Of a DNA stretch of 64,000 bases, positions 1 through 8,859 are shown piece after piece. The notes under the pieces were generated by a model, which saw only the letters and a program-made list of their open reading frames with translations, ran no database searches and had not been told where the DNA came from. A program made the translations under genes and the position numbers. This DNA comes from Dinoroseobacter sp. Its GTDB lineage: Bacteria; Pseudomonadota; Alphaproteobacteria; Rhodobacterales; Rhodobacteraceae. Every line of letters starts with the position of its first letter. Positions within the stretch are counted from its first letter, which is position 1. The stretch lies in NCBI GenBank assembly GCA_030066795.1, contig JASJAW010000018.1, positions 62,001-126,000 on the forward strand, read 5' to 3'.

Positions 1-713
1 GCATCGGCCCGGATCGCATCCGGTGTGCCAGTCGCGATGATGCGGCCTGCGACCAACACGCTGATCCGGTCGGCCAGTTTGAAGACGGCGTCCATGTCAT
101 GTTCCACCAGCAGGATCGGCGCCTCCGCCCGCAGGCTATCCAGCAGCGTCGTCATCGCGGCTGTTCCTTCCATGCCCAGACCCGCCATGGGTTCATCCAT
201 CAGAAAGACCTTGGGATTGAGGGTTAGCGCCACCGCGACCTCTAACTGCCGTCGCTGCCCGTGGCTCAGCGCGGCCGTGACGGTGCCAGCGGCATCAGAC
301 AGGCCAACTCGATCCAAGGCGGCCTCTGCTTTTTCGCGTAACTCGCTATCGTCCAGTACGGAGCGGAACAGCGCCAAACGTCCTCCGCGCGCGCCCAACG
401 CCCCAAGTACCGCGTTTTGCAGAACCGTGTGTTCCATCGCCAGAGCCGAGATCTGAAACGTCCGCGCCAGTCCAGCCTGCGCACGTGCCGCAGTGTCCAG
501 CGCGGTTACATCCGCGCTATCCAACACCACGCGCCCCGCATCCGGGGTCAGCCCGCCCGCAATCTGGGCGATTAGCGTGGACTTGCCCGCACCGTTTGGC
601 CCGATCAGCGCGTGGATCTCACCGGGACGCAAGTCGAGTGTAACCCCATCCGAAGCCACCAGCGCGCCGAAACGCTTGGTGACGCCGTCGATCTGGAGAA
701 CCGGCGCGCTCAT
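1..713 (-). CDS. livG: Branched-chain amino-acid/amide ABC transporter ATP-binding protein (LivG type), 3' end outside window
   Basis: Cytoplasmic ATPase of a Liv-type importer. The frame opens with ATG at 713 and is still open at base 1, giving about 237 residues of a protein normally near 250. Visible motifs are the Walker A GPNGAGKS (about residue 38), a variant signature LSHGQRR, Walker B VFLMDEP and a switch-region EHDMD. The order and the LivG-type N-terminus support LivG rather than LivF. The start overlaps the stop of the upstream permease by four bases (ATGA), so translation is probably coupled. A livF partner would be expected just beyond the left edge. Substrate cannot be read from the ATPase; family members carry leucine-type amino acids, urea or short amides. 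Confidence 0.9.
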   Translation of the reverse strand, partial: MSAPVLQIDGVTKRFGALVASDGVTLDLRPGEIHALIGPNGAGKSTLIAQIAGGLTPDAGRVVLDSADVTALDTAARAQAGLARTFQISALAMEHTVLQNAVLGALGARGGRLALFRSVLDDSELREKAEAALDRVGLSDAAGTVTAALSHGQRRQLEVAVALTLNPKVFLMDEPMAGLGMEGTAAMTTLLDSLRAEAPILLVEHDMDAVFKLADRISVLVAGRIIATGTPDAIRAD

Positions 714-1684
714 TTCTGCCCCCGTGTGACCAGTCCGATCAACCCGCCGGGTGCGAATAGAACAACCGCAAGAAGCAATGCGCCCACCCAGATCAGCCAG
801 TACTCCGAGACACCCCCGAGCCAATGTTCCAGCAGGATGAACAGCGCTGCACCCGCGACTGGGCCAAAAAGCCGCGCGACGCCGCCAAGGATTACAAAGA
901 TCATGATCTCCCCGGACATCTGCCAGCTGAACATCGTCGGGCTTACGAAGCGGTTGAGATCGGCGAACAGTGCACCGGCAAGTCCGGTAATCGCACCAGA
1001 GATCACGAAGACCGTCAGGCGCAGACGAAAGGGGCGCAGGCCGACGGTTTCCACGCGCTGCGGGGACTGCCGCGCCGACGTCAGCGCCAGACCGAAGGGA
1101 GAAGCCGCGATGCGCGCCGACAGGAACAGCGCCGCCAGCAACAGCACATAGGTGATGCCGAAAAACTCAATGGGGTTCAGCGTATTCAGACCGGGAAATT
1201 CATTGCGGACATAGATCGACAAGCCATCCTCGCCGCCATAGGCCGGCCAGGAGATCGCGAAGTAGTAAAACATTTGCCCGAAGGCGAGCGTGATCATGAT
1301 GAAATAGACGCCGGAGGTGCGCAGGCTCAGCGCGCCGATCGCCAGTGCCGCGAGAGCCGAAGAAACAACAGCCACCAGCCAGATCACCGGCATGGATTTC
1401 GTCCCTTCGATCAGGAAGGGCGCTTCCATGATCGGGTCAAAGGTCTGCGCGTGTTGAGCGAGAATGCCCATTGCGTAGCCGCCGATCCCGAAGAAGACCG
1501 CGTGCCCGAGGCTGACCAAACCGCCGAGCCCGAGCGCAAGGTTCAGGCCCACCCCTGCGAGTGCGAGGATTGCGACCTTGGTGGCCAGCGTGATGGTAAA
1601 GGGTTCATTCGCCCAAAGCGCCCAGAGCGGGACCAGCAGGAGCCCGAGCGCAATCACGGCATTGACGATCCCTTCGCGCGTCAT
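710..1684 (-). CDS. livM: Branched-chain amino-acid ABC transporter permease (LivM family)
   Basis: Inner-membrane permease of 324 residues, the normal LivM length. It is rich in hydrophobic helices and has the family segment GLNLALGLGGLVSLGHAVFF near residues 45-65 and, in the C-terminal half, a stretch around VETVGLRPFRLRLTVFVISG that resembles the cytoplasmic coupling region. It should pair with the LivH-type protein encoded immediately upstream (one base between the genes) to form the translocation pore, with the LivG-type ATPase downstream supplying energy. Operon order binding protein-livH-livM-livG is read directly from spacing and overlaps. Substrate is not assignable. Confidence 0.92.
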   Translation of the reverse strand: MTREGIVNAVIALGLLLVPLWALWANEPFTITLATKVAILALAGVGLNLALGLGGLVSLGHAVFFGIGGYAMGILAQHAQTFDPIMEAPFLIEGTKSMPVIWLVAVVSSALAALAIGALSLRTSGVYFIMITLAFGQMFYYFAISWPAYGGEDGLSIYVRNEFPGLNTLNPIEFFGITYVLLLAALFLSARIAASPFGLALTSARQSPQRVETVGLRPFRLRLTVFVISGAITGLAGALFADLNRFVSPTMFSWQMSGEIMIFVILGGVARLFGPVAGAALFILLEHWLGGVSEYWLIWVGALLLAVVLFAPGGLIGLVTRGQK

Positions 1685-1685
1685 C

Positions 1686-2603
1686 TCATACCCGCCCGAA
1701 CAGGCCCGTGGGCCGGTAGATCAGTACAGCCGCCATCAGGATGTAGATCAGCATCGACGCCAGCGCCGACCCCACAGCCGTTGCCGCAGACGGGTCCATT
1801 ACGGTGCCGAACAGCACAGGCAGGAAAGACCGACCCAGCGTATCGGTCAGCCCCAGCAGGATTGCCCCAATGAACGCGCCTTTGATGGACCCGATTCCCC
1901 CAATCACGATGACCACGAAGGCGAGGATCAGCACAGGCTCTCCCATGCCCACCTGCACCGATTGGATTGCGCCGACTAGTGCGCCAGCGAGACCGGCTAG
2001 CGCAGCCCCGAGGGCGAAGACCAGCGTGTAAAGCCGGTCGATATCAATGCCCAGGGCGGCGATCATCTCGCGGTCAGTCTCCCCAGCACGGATCTGAATG
2101 CCGATCCTTGTCCGCCCGATCATCCAGAACAGTCCCGCTGCGACGGCAAAGCCAACAACGATAATGGCAAGCCGGTAAGCGGGATATTCAATGCCGCCCG
2201 GGAGGGTGACAGGCCCGGAAAGCCAGTTTGGTACATCGAGGTAGAGGGGAAAGGATCCAAATACCCACCTTGTGCCTTCGGAAAAGATCAGGATCAGTGC
2301 AAAGGTCGCGAGCACCTGATCGAGGTGGTCCCTTTTGTAGAGCCGCCTGATGACAGTCAGTTCGACAATTGCGCCCATAGCTGCCGCAGCGGCGAGTGCA
2401 GAGATCAACCCGAGCAGAAATGACCCCGTTGCCCCTGCTACGGCCGCCGCCGCAAACGCTCCGATCATATAGAGCGAGCCATGCGCGAGGTTGATCAGTC
2501 CCATGACGCCAAAAATCAGGGTCAGCCCTGCTGCCATCAAAAACAGCATGACCCCGAATTGCAGGCCGTTCAGGACCTGCTCGATCACAAGCAGCAGCGA
2601 CAT
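1686..2603 (-). CDS. livH: Branched-chain amino-acid ABC transporter permease (LivH family)
   Basis: Second pore subunit of the importer, 305 residues. The N-terminus (VLNGLQFGVMLFLMAAGLTL followed by IFGVMGLINLAHGSLYMIGA) is the hallmark of LivH permeases, and the segment around MIAALGIDIDRLY matches the cytoplasmic loop region of the family. It is separated from the binding-protein gene upstream by 45 bases that contain a strong GC hairpin, and from livM by one base. A heterodimer with LivM in the inner membrane is expected from family knowledge. Nothing in the protein itself tells leucine-type amino acids from amides or urea. Confidence 0.92.
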   Translation of the reverse strand: MSLLLVIEQVLNGLQFGVMLFLMAAGLTLIFGVMGLINLAHGSLYMIGAFAAAAVAGATGSFLLGLISALAAAAAMGAIVELTVIRRLYKRDHLDQVLATFALILIFSEGTRWVFGSFPLYLDVPNWLSGPVTLPGGIEYPAYRLAIIVVGFAVAAGLFWMIGRTRIGIQIRAGETDREMIAALGIDIDRLYTLVFALGAALAGLAGALVGAIQSVQVGMGEPVLILAFVVIVIGGIGSIKGAFIGAILLGLTDTLGRSFLPVLFGTVMDPSAATAVGSALASMLIYILMAAVLIYRPTGLFGRV

Positions 2604-2618
2604 GGGAAAAGTCCGGTA

Positions 2619-2640
2619 GGGCGGGCCGCTAAGCCCGCCC
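2619..2640 (-). promoter_or_regulatory. Intercistronic hairpin between binding-protein gene and livH
   Basis: Perfect 8-bp stem GGGCGGGC/GCCCGCCC with a 6-base loop in the 45-base gap. There is no T tract directly after it on the minus strand; TTTT comes about 9 bases later. It is therefore more likely an mRNA-stabilising or partially terminating element that keeps binding-protein message in excess over permease message than a full terminator. Confidence 0.5.
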
Positions 2641-2648
2641 GATCTTGA

Positions 2649-3800
2649 TTACATCTGGCACTCAGCCGCGTAGGCGTCGCTGTGATTGGTCAGCGCAGTG
2701 GCGATGATCTTGTTGGTAAAGACATCGCCCTCCTGAATGACTTCCCGAACGTAGATGTCCTGAATGGGATGGTTGTTTGGCCCGAAGCTGAAGTTGCCGC
2801 GGGTGGAGGCGAAATCGGCTTCTTTCAAGGCCGCCCGAAACGCGTCGGCATCCGAAACCGGGGCTTTCTCAAGTGCGCTCAGCAGCAGGTTCGCCGTGTC
2901 AAAGCCTTGGGACGCATAAAGCGACGGCAGACGGCCATACTCTTCTTGAAACGCCGCGACAAAAGCCGCGTTGGCTTCGTTGTCGATATCCTTATTCCAC
3001 TGGCTGGTGTTCTTCACGCCAAGTGCTGCGTCACCGACGGCCTGCAGGATGCCCTGGTCAAAGCTGAAGGCCGGGCCGACGACCGGCAGATCCACGCCTG
3101 ACGCCGCGTATTGTTTGAGAAAGGAAATCCCCATGCCACCCGGCAGAAAGAAGAACACGCTGTCCGCGCCAGAGGCACGGATTTGTGCGATTTCGGCCGC
3201 GTAGTCCGTCTGGCCGAGCTTGGTGTAAATCTCGCCCGCCAGCTCGCCTTCATAGAAACGTTTGTAGCCAGTCAGTGCGTCCTGCCCAGCCGGGTAGTTG
3301 GGTGCAAGAATAAAGGAGTTCGCAAAACCTGCCTCATTGGCATAGGCGCCCGCGGCCTCGTGCAGGTTGTCGTTCTGCCACGCCACGTTGAAGTAATTCG
3401 GATGACATCCCTTGCCCGCAAGCGCAGACGGACCCGCATTGGGCGACAGGTAGAACTTGCCCTGTGCGGTAGCTGCGGGCACCACGGCCATGGCGAGGTT
3501 CGACCAGATAATCCCGGTCATCACGTCGACCTGTTCGGACTGGATCATCTTATCCGCCAGCTGCACCGCGATCTCTGGCTTGCGCTGATCATCCTCGATC
3601 ACCAACTCCACGTTTTCCGCACCAGCCATTTTCAGCGCAAGTTGGAATCCGTCCCGCACGTCGATGCCGAGGCCTGCGCCCCCGCCCGACAGCGTGGTGA
3701 TCATTCCCACTTTGGCCGCATCGCTGTGTCCGCCGGCTAGTGCGGTCGTTCCAGTCAAAGCCGCGATGACTGCAGCCAATGCGAAGTTTTTAAGGATCAT
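2649..3800 (-). CDS. ABC transporter periplasmic substrate-binding protein (Leu/Ile/Val-binding family)
   Basis: Periplasmic receptor of the Liv importer, 383 residues. It has a Sec signal peptide (hydrophobic stretch ending in TALAGGHSDA near residue 25), then a type I periplasmic-binding fold: KVGMITTLSGGGAGLGIDVR at the N-lobe, a hinge segment with DVMTGIIWSNLAMAV, and FILAPNYPAGQDALTGYKRF in the central region. These are typical of the Peripla_BP_6 family. First gene of the minus-strand operon, followed by livH, livM and livG. Roseobacter genomes hold many of these with different ligands (amino acids, aromatic acids, amides), so the ligand remains open. Confidence 0.9.
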   Translation of the reverse strand: MILKNFALAAVIAALTGTTALAGGHSDAAKVGMITTLSGGGAGLGIDVRDGFQLALKMAGAENVELVIEDDQRKPEIAVQLADKMIQSEQVDVMTGIIWSNLAMAVVPAATAQGKFYLSPNAGPSALAGKGCHPNYFNVAWQNDNLHEAAGAYANEAGFANSFILAPNYPAGQDALTGYKRFYEGELAGEIYTKLGQTDYAAEIAQIRASGADSVFFFLPGGMGISFLKQYAASGVDLPVVGPAFSFDQGILQAVGDAALGVKNTSQWNKDIDNEANAAFVAAFQEEYGRLPSLYASQGFDTANLLLSALEKAPVSDADAFRAALKEADFASTRGNFSFGPNNHPIQDIYVREVIQEGDVFTNKIIATALTNHSDAYAAECQM

Positions 3801-3819
3801 CTCCCGTCTCCCTGTTATT

Positions 3820-4056
3820 TTAGAACGCCTTGAAGGTCAGCGTTGTCAGCGTCCGCTCGATTCCGTCGATGTCGAGCAGGTTCTCATTGATGTATTTTCC
3901 GATATCCGCGTCTTCGGGGATGTAGAGCTTCAGCAGCAGGTCATACTCGCCGGAGGTGGAGTAAAGCTCGGAATGGATTTCCCGCAGGGTAATGGCGTCG
4001 GCAACCTGATAAGCTGTCGCTGGCCGGCACCGGATCTGGACAAAAACGCAGTTCAT
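3820..4056 (-). CDS. Stand-alone Lrp/AsnC ligand-binding (RAM) domain protein
   Basis: A 78-residue protein starting MNCVFVQIRCRP that corresponds only to the regulatory alpha/beta sandwich of Lrp/AsnC proteins. The Lrp-type core is visible in EIHSELYSTSGEYDLLLKLY and the end IDGIERTLTTLTFKAF. There is no DNA-binding helix-turn-helix. Family members of this size oligomerise and bind small effectors, often amino acids. It lies 19 bases upstream of the Liv-type binding-protein gene on the same strand and probably heads the operon, so it may modulate an Lrp-type regulator or sense the imported substrate. That role is inference. Confidence 0.82.
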   Translation of the reverse strand: MNCVFVQIRCRPATAYQVADAITLREIHSELYSTSGEYDLLLKLYIPEDADIGKYINENLLDIDGIERTLTTLTFKAF

Positions 4057-4257
4057 CTGGCTCCCCTTGCACAGAACTCACCCCGCGCACACTGGTCTGC
4101 TTTTTAAGCAGCTTCCAGCCCAAACGAATTTTTTTTCTCAAAACCGCTACTACCCCCGTGAATTTTGCACACGCATGCATAACTCATGATATCGTATTGC
4201 CTGCTATAACGCAGCAAAGTGTCGCCCCACCGGCACGCGCAACGGGAGAAATTTTCA

Positions 4258-4716
4258 ATGATCAGTTTCACTCTGAACGGCCAGCCCGTCAGCGTGGAGG
4301 TTGAGGAGGATATGCCCCTTCTCTGGCTCCTGCGGGACGAGCTAAAAATGACGGGTACCAAATTTGGATGTGGTGTCGCCTCTTGTGGTGCCTGCACCGT
4401 GCATATTGACGGAGTCGCCAGCCGGGCCTGCCAGACCTGGGCCGCGGATGTCGAAGGCGCAGAAGTGACCACAATCGAAGGTGCAGACAGCAAGGCTGCT
4501 GCCGCGATTCAGCAGGCCTGGGTCGAGCTGCAGGTTCCGCAATGCGGCTATTGCCAGTCCGGGCAGGTTATGTCCGCCTCCGCGCTACTGTCTGAAACAC
4601 CCAAGCCAACGGACGACGACATCGACATCGCAATGGAAGGAAACCTTTGCCGTTGCGCCACCTATGCGCGGATCCGCAAAGCGATCCATCGCGCAGCTGA
4701 GATCATGGAGGCGTAG
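4258..4716 (+). CDS. iorA: Isoquinoline 1-oxidoreductase-type (2Fe-2S) subunit
   Basis: Small electron-transfer subunit of a molybdenum hydroxylase, 152 residues. I chose ATG 4258, preceded by GGGAGA, because the family begins near 'MISFTLNGQ'. An in-frame upstream start at 4219 adds residues unlike the family. Two iron-sulfur domains are visible: plant-ferredoxin type with CGVASCGAC (about residues 40-48) and the second C-terminal cluster with CGYCQSGQ and NLCRCATY. It lies three bases before the large catalytic subunit. Electrons from the molybdenum centre would pass through the two clusters to an unidentified acceptor. The cytochrome c subunit found beside some relatives is not present here. 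Confidence 0.9.
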   Translation: MISFTLNGQPVSVEVEEDMPLLWLLRDELKMTGTKFGCGVASCGACTVHIDGVASRACQTWAADVEGAEVTTIEGADSKAAAAIQQAWVELQVPQCGYCQSGQVMSASALLSETPKPTDDDIDIAMEGNLCRCATYARIRKAIHRAAEIMEA

Positions 4717-4719
4717 ACG

Positions 4720-6897
4720 ATGTTGCATTATCTTGAACATGCGCTTTCCGCGCCGAAGCCTTCCCGTCGGTCCTTTCTCAAGATGTCGGCCGGTGCTGTG
4801 GGCGGTTTGCTGCTCGGCGCGCATATCCCGAAAGAAGCGTTGGCCCAGAACGGTGACGACGGTCTGATCCAACCTTTCGTGCATATTACACCGGACAACC
4901 GGGTGGTGGTGCTGTCCAAGCACCTCGACAAAGGGCAGGGGGCCGCGACTGGTCTTGCTACACTTGTGGCCGAGGAACTAGACGCTGACCCGACGCAGGT
5001 GTCGGTCGAGTTCGCGCCGTCCAACCCGCAGGTCTATGCCAACCTTCTGTTCGGTGTGCAGGGCACTGGCGGGTCGACCGCTATGGCCAATTCCTGGACC
5101 CAGTATCGCGAAGCTGGGGCCGCGGCACGCGACATGCTCGTCAAAGCCGCAGCAGAAACCTGGGGGGTCGGCGCAGAGGCTGTCTCTGTCGCCAACGGCA
5201 CTCTGAGCGCTGGGAACAACTCCGCCACCTTTGGCGAAATGGCTGCGGCGGCTGCGGAACAAGCCGTGCCCGAGGGTGTGATCCTGAAATCGCCCGAACA
5301 ATGGACCCTGATCGGCAGCGATATGGGCCGGGTAGAACTGCCGGCGAAGACTCAGGGTTCCGTGGGCATGTTCGCCATCGACTACCAGCCCGAGAATGCT
5401 CTGATCGCTGTAATGGCGCGCCCGCCGAGGTTTGGCGGAACCGTGGCGTCTGTCGATGCCACCGCCGCACTGGAGATGCCCGGTGTGGAGCAGGTACTGA
5501 CCTTACCTGTCGGCGTTGCTGTTGTGGCCAACAATACCTGGCGCGCCGCGATGGCGAGAGATGCATTAAACATCGAATGGGACCTGAGCAACGCCGAAAG
5601 CCGCGGCAGCGATCAGTTGATCGAAGAGTATCGCGCGCTTCTGGACCAGCCGGGACTGCCCGCTGGCACGCGCGGTGACGGAGCAGCCAAGCTGGCTGAT
5701 GCAGCGGAAGTGGTGGAGCTGGAATTCACCTTTCCTTTTCTGAACCACGCGCAGCTTGAGCCCCTAAACGTTACGGTCGAGTTCGATGGCACCAATGCCC
5801 GCTTCTGGTCGGGCTTCCAGATCCAGACCATTGACCACAACGTTGCGGCTGGTGTGTTGGGCATTCCGTTTGAGAATGTTCAGATCAACACCAAATGGGC
5901 AGGTGGCTCCTTTGGGCGTCGTGCGGTGCCAAATGGGCATTACGCTGCAGAAGCGGCGATGCTGGCGAAAGCCTGGCTGGATGCCACAGGTGGTGCCCGT
6001 CCAATCAAACTGACCTACACACGCGAGGACGACATGGCGTCGGGCTATTTCCGTCCGCTGCACATGCACCGTGTCCGGGCAGGTGTGGATGCAGAAGGTA
6101 ACCTGAGCGGTTGGGAGCATCGCGTTGTCGGCCAGGGTATCATGATCGGGACGCCGTTCGAGGATTTCCTCGTGAAAGACGGGGTCGATGAGTCTTCGCT
6201 CGAAGGCACCAATGATACGCCTTACGCGATCCCGGACATGGTCGTCGACGTGCATCACCCGACTGTCGGTATCCCGGTACTCTGGTGGCGCTCGGTGGGT
6301 CATACCCATACGGCCTATGTGATGGAGGTCATGATGGACCGCCTGGCCGCAGCCGCCGGGCGCGACCCGGTCGAATTCCGCCTTGCACATCTGGAGGGCG
6401 AGCCGCGTTTGGCTGAAGCGCTGCGCAGAGCGGTGGCGTCTGCGGGCGACGTGCCCGAGGGAATGCATCGAGGCATTGCCGTACACAAGTCCTTCAACTC
6501 GTACATGGCCGAAGTCGCCGATGTGCGGATGCGGGACGATGGCACCGTGAAGGTCGAGAAGGTTGCCTGCGCCATCGATTGCGGGGTCGCTATCAACCCC
6601 GACAACATACGAGCACAGGTGGAAGGCGGTCTGGCCTACGGATTGTCTTCAATCCTTCGGGAGGAAATCACACTGACCGACGGTGAAGTCGATCAGTTGA
6701 ACTATCCCGACTACATGCCTTTGCGGATCACTGACATGCCTGAAGTGACGGTAGAGATCATCGAAAGCGCCGAAGCGCCAACCGGTGTCGGAGAGCCGGG
6801 TACACCGCCTATCGGACCGGCGGTCGCCAACGCCGTTGCCAACGCGACAGGTCAGGTCATCACCGAGCTGCCGTTCTCAAAACACGGGCTTGCTTGA
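4720..6897 (+). CDS. iorB: Isoquinoline 1-oxidoreductase-type molybdopterin-binding subunit (xanthine dehydrogenase family)
   Basis: Catalytic subunit of 725 residues. A twin-arginine signal (RRSFLKMSAGAVGG, residues 16-29) predicts export to the periplasm, with the small subunit carried along, as known for this subfamily. Molybdopterin-domain landmarks are GQGAATGLATLVAEELDADP near residue 75, GGSFGRRAVPNGHYAAEA in the middle, and GVGEPGTPPIGPAVANAVAN at the end; the Glu of GVGEPG is the expected catalytic base. Family members hydroxylate N-heterocycles or oxidise aldehydes. The true substrate is not readable here, so 'isoquinoline' is only the family name. A terminator follows 12 bases after the stop, closing a two-gene unit. 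Confidence 0.9.
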   Translation: MLHYLEHALSAPKPSRRSFLKMSAGAVGGLLLGAHIPKEALAQNGDDGLIQPFVHITPDNRVVVLSKHLDKGQGAATGLATLVAEELDADPTQVSVEFAPSNPQVYANLLFGVQGTGGSTAMANSWTQYREAGAAARDMLVKAAAETWGVGAEAVSVANGTLSAGNNSATFGEMAAAAAEQAVPEGVILKSPEQWTLIGSDMGRVELPAKTQGSVGMFAIDYQPENALIAVMARPPRFGGTVASVDATAALEMPGVEQVLTLPVGVAVVANNTWRAAMARDALNIEWDLSNAESRGSDQLIEEYRALLDQPGLPAGTRGDGAAKLADAAEVVELEFTFPFLNHAQLEPLNVTVEFDGTNARFWSGFQIQTIDHNVAAGVLGIPFENVQINTKWAGGSFGRRAVPNGHYAAEAAMLAKAWLDATGGARPIKLTYTREDDMASGYFRPLHMHRVRAGVDAEGNLSGWEHRVVGQGIMIGTPFEDFLVKDGVDESSLEGTNDTPYAIPDMVVDVHHPTVGIPVLWWRSVGHTHTAYVMEVMMDRLAAAAGRDPVEFRLAHLEGEPRLAEALRRAVASAGDVPEGMHRGIAVHKSFNSYMAEVADVRMRDDGTVKVEKVACAIDCGVAINPDNIRAQVEGGLAYGLSSILREEITLTDGEVDQLNYPDYMPLRITDMPEVTVEIIESAEAPTGVGEPGTPPIGPAVANAVANATGQVITELPFSKHGLA

Positions 6898-6908
6898 CGA
6901 CACAGACT

Positions 6909-6931
6909 AGGGGGCCTTCGGGCCCCCTTTT
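6909..6931 (+). terminator. Intrinsic terminator after iorAB
   Basis: Eight-bp stem AGGGGGCC/GGCCCCCT closed by a TTCG tetraloop and followed directly by TTT, 12 bases after the iorB stop. Confidence 0.9.
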
Positions 6932-7012
6932 CCATTGCAGCCGATTTCTGCAATTGCCTCTTGCGTTCTGTTGCCGTGGGGTCAATCTTTTTCCCGTTCC
7001 CGGAAAGGCCTA

Positions 7013-7027
7013 GCCTGCGTCGCAGGC
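7013..7027. promoter_or_regulatory. Inverted repeat upstream of first peptide-binding protein
   Basis: GCCTGCG-T-CGCAGGC, a perfect 7-bp inverted repeat about 80 bases before the binding-protein start. It could be an operator or a leader hairpin. No matching regulator gene is adjacent. Confidence 0.3.
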
Positions 7028-7105
7028 GCTGGGCCTGCCCGGCAAAATCGGTAGTGCGCGTGTAATTGTGCGCCAACGACCGGATACCGAACAGGGAGAG
7101 TTCAA

Positions 7106-8689
7106 ATGAAAAAAACCATGCTTTTGCTGGCAACCTCGGCGCTCGTAGTGACGCCGCTTCTTGCCAGCGCCGAAACCCTGCGTTGGGCGCGTGCAGGCGA
7201 CAGCCTGACGCTTGACCCCCATGCGCAGAACGAAGGCCCGACCCATGCGCTCGCGCATCAGATTTACGAGCCGCTGATCCTCCGGGATATGTTCGGCCAG
7301 TTCCAGCCAGCCCTCGCAACCGAATGGGCCCCCAAGGCAGACGATCCGAATGTCTGGGTTTTCAAGTTGCGTGAAGGCGTGACCTACCACGATGGTGCTG
7401 CCTTTACCGCTGAAGACGTTGTGTTCTCGTTCGAGCGCGCGAAGTCTGAAACTTCGGCAATGAAGGAATTGCTGACCTCGATCACCGAAATCCGGGCTGT
7501 GGATGATTTCACCGTTGAGTTTGTCACTGACGGGCCGAACCCGATCCTGCCGAATAACTTCACGAACTTGTTCATCATGGACAAGGACTGGACCGAAGCG
7601 AACGGCGTGACCAAAGTGCAGGATATCGCTAATGGAGAGACAACCTTCGCCGCCACCAATGCAAACGGGACTGGTGCCTACACACTCACCAGCCGTGAGC
7701 CGGACGTGCGAACGGTGATTACCATGAACGAAAACTATTGGGGCAAAGACGAGTTCCCGATGGCGGTGACCGAGGTGATCTATACTCCGATCCAGAATGC
7801 CGCGACCCGTGTGGCTGCGCTTCTGTCGGGCGAGGTTGATTTCATTCAGGATGTTCCCGTGCAAGACCTTGGCCGTGTGGCGGAAGCCGACGGGCTGGAA
7901 GTGCGCACGGCACCGCAGAACCGGGTCATCTTCTTCGGTATGAACTCTGGAGCGGACGATATCGACAGCGACAATGTCGACGGGGCAAACCCGCTGTCTG
8001 ATGTGCGCGTGCGCAAGGCCATGAACATGGCGATCAACCGCGATGCGATCCAGCAGGTTGTAATGCGTGGCCAGTCGGCCCCTGCCGGCATGATCGCCCC
8101 GCCCTTTGTCAACGGCTGGACGGCAGAGATGGACGGTATGTCCTCGACGGATATCGACGCGGCCAAGGCGCTTATGGAAGAAGCAGGATATGGCGACGGG
8201 TTCTCGATCACGCTCGACTGCCCGAACGATCGCTACATTAACGATGAAGCGATCTGTCAGGCGGCTGTCGGCATGTTCGGCCAGATCGGGATCACGGTGA
8301 ACCTCGATGCAAAGCCAAAGGCGCAGCACTTCCCACTGATCCAGAACGGCGAAACCAATTTCTACATGCTGGGTTGGGGTGTGCCGACATACGACTCTGA
8401 GTATATCTTCAATTTCCTTGTCCACACGCGCGGAGGGGATCGGGGCTCATGGAACAACACGGGTTTCACCAACGCTGACGTGGATACGAAGATCGTAAGC
8501 CTCGCTTCGGAAACCGATCTGGCAGCGCGCAACTCGACAATCGCCGACATCTGGAGCGTTGTACAAGAAGAGCAGCTCTATCTGCCGGTTCACCATCAGG
8601 TGTTGAACTGGGGTGCGAAGTCGAACGTGGTCTATCCAAACGTGTCGCCGGAAGATGATCCGAAGTTCAAATACTTCGAAATGAACTGA
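7106..8689 (+). CDS. Peptide/nickel-type ABC transporter substrate-binding protein, copy 1
   Basis: Periplasmic receptor of 527 residues in the DppA/OppA family (SBP_bac_5). Signal peptide MKKTMLLLATSALVV..LLASA ends near residue 22. Family landmarks are AGDSLTLDPHAQNEG at the mature N-terminus, LREGVTYHDGAAFTAEDVVF near 90-109, and PNDRYINDEAICQAAVGMF in the C-terminal lobe. Start chosen at the ATG after GGGAGAG. It is closely related to the next gene (same PNDRY-NDEA-CQA block), so the two look like a tandem duplication. It has its own strong terminator and may form its own transcript, with its product sharing the downstream permeases. Ligand unknown. Confidence 0.9.
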   Translation: MKKTMLLLATSALVVTPLLASAETLRWARAGDSLTLDPHAQNEGPTHALAHQIYEPLILRDMFGQFQPALATEWAPKADDPNVWVFKLREGVTYHDGAAFTAEDVVFSFERAKSETSAMKELLTSITEIRAVDDFTVEFVTDGPNPILPNNFTNLFIMDKDWTEANGVTKVQDIANGETTFAATNANGTGAYTLTSREPDVRTVITMNENYWGKDEFPMAVTEVIYTPIQNAATRVAALLSGEVDFIQDVPVQDLGRVAEADGLEVRTAPQNRVIFFGMNSGADDIDSDNVDGANPLSDVRVRKAMNMAINRDAIQQVVMRGQSAPAGMIAPPFVNGWTAEMDGMSSTDIDAAKALMEEAGYGDGFSITLDCPNDRYINDEAICQAAVGMFGQIGITVNLDAKPKAQHFPLIQNGETNFYMLGWGVPTYDSEYIFNFLVHTRGGDRGSWNNTGFTNADVDTKIVSLASETDLAARNSTIADIWSVVQEEQLYLPVHHQVLNWGAKSNVVYPNVSPEDDPKFKYFEMN

Positions 8690-8708
8690 TCCGGAAAGAT
8701 GCTAGAAA

Positions 8709-8740
8709 CGCCGGGCACGCTTGCCCGGCGTTTTTTTTTT
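8709..8740 (+). terminator. Intrinsic terminator after first binding protein
   Basis: Nine-bp perfect stem CGCCGGGCA/TGCCCGGCG with loop CGCT, then a run of ten T. It separates the first binding-protein gene from the second binding-protein/permease unit. Confidence 0.95.
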
Positions 8741-8752
8741 GATTGGTTCCTT

Positions 8753-8766
8753 TCACAGCGCTGTGA
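8753..8766. promoter_or_regulatory. Perfect 14-base palindrome upstream of second binding protein
   Basis: TCACAGCGCTGTGA, fully self-complementary, located between the terminator of copy 1 and the start of copy 2 (94 bases before the ATG). It is a candidate operator for the second peptide-transport unit. The binding regulator is unknown. Confidence 0.4.
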
Positions 8767-8859
8767 GCCCCTCCTTTTCGCGTGACCCTGCTACAGTTTG
8801 GCGTCATGCTCCTGGGGTGCGCCTCGGCAGCGGCGCAATAGAATTATAGGGGGATTTCC

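Noticed and set aside
824..1873. Long plus-strand open frame of 349 codons
   Set aside because: It lies opposite livM/livH and is Arg/Gln/His-rich with no ribosome site or family resemblance; an antisense shadow of GC-rich coding sequence.
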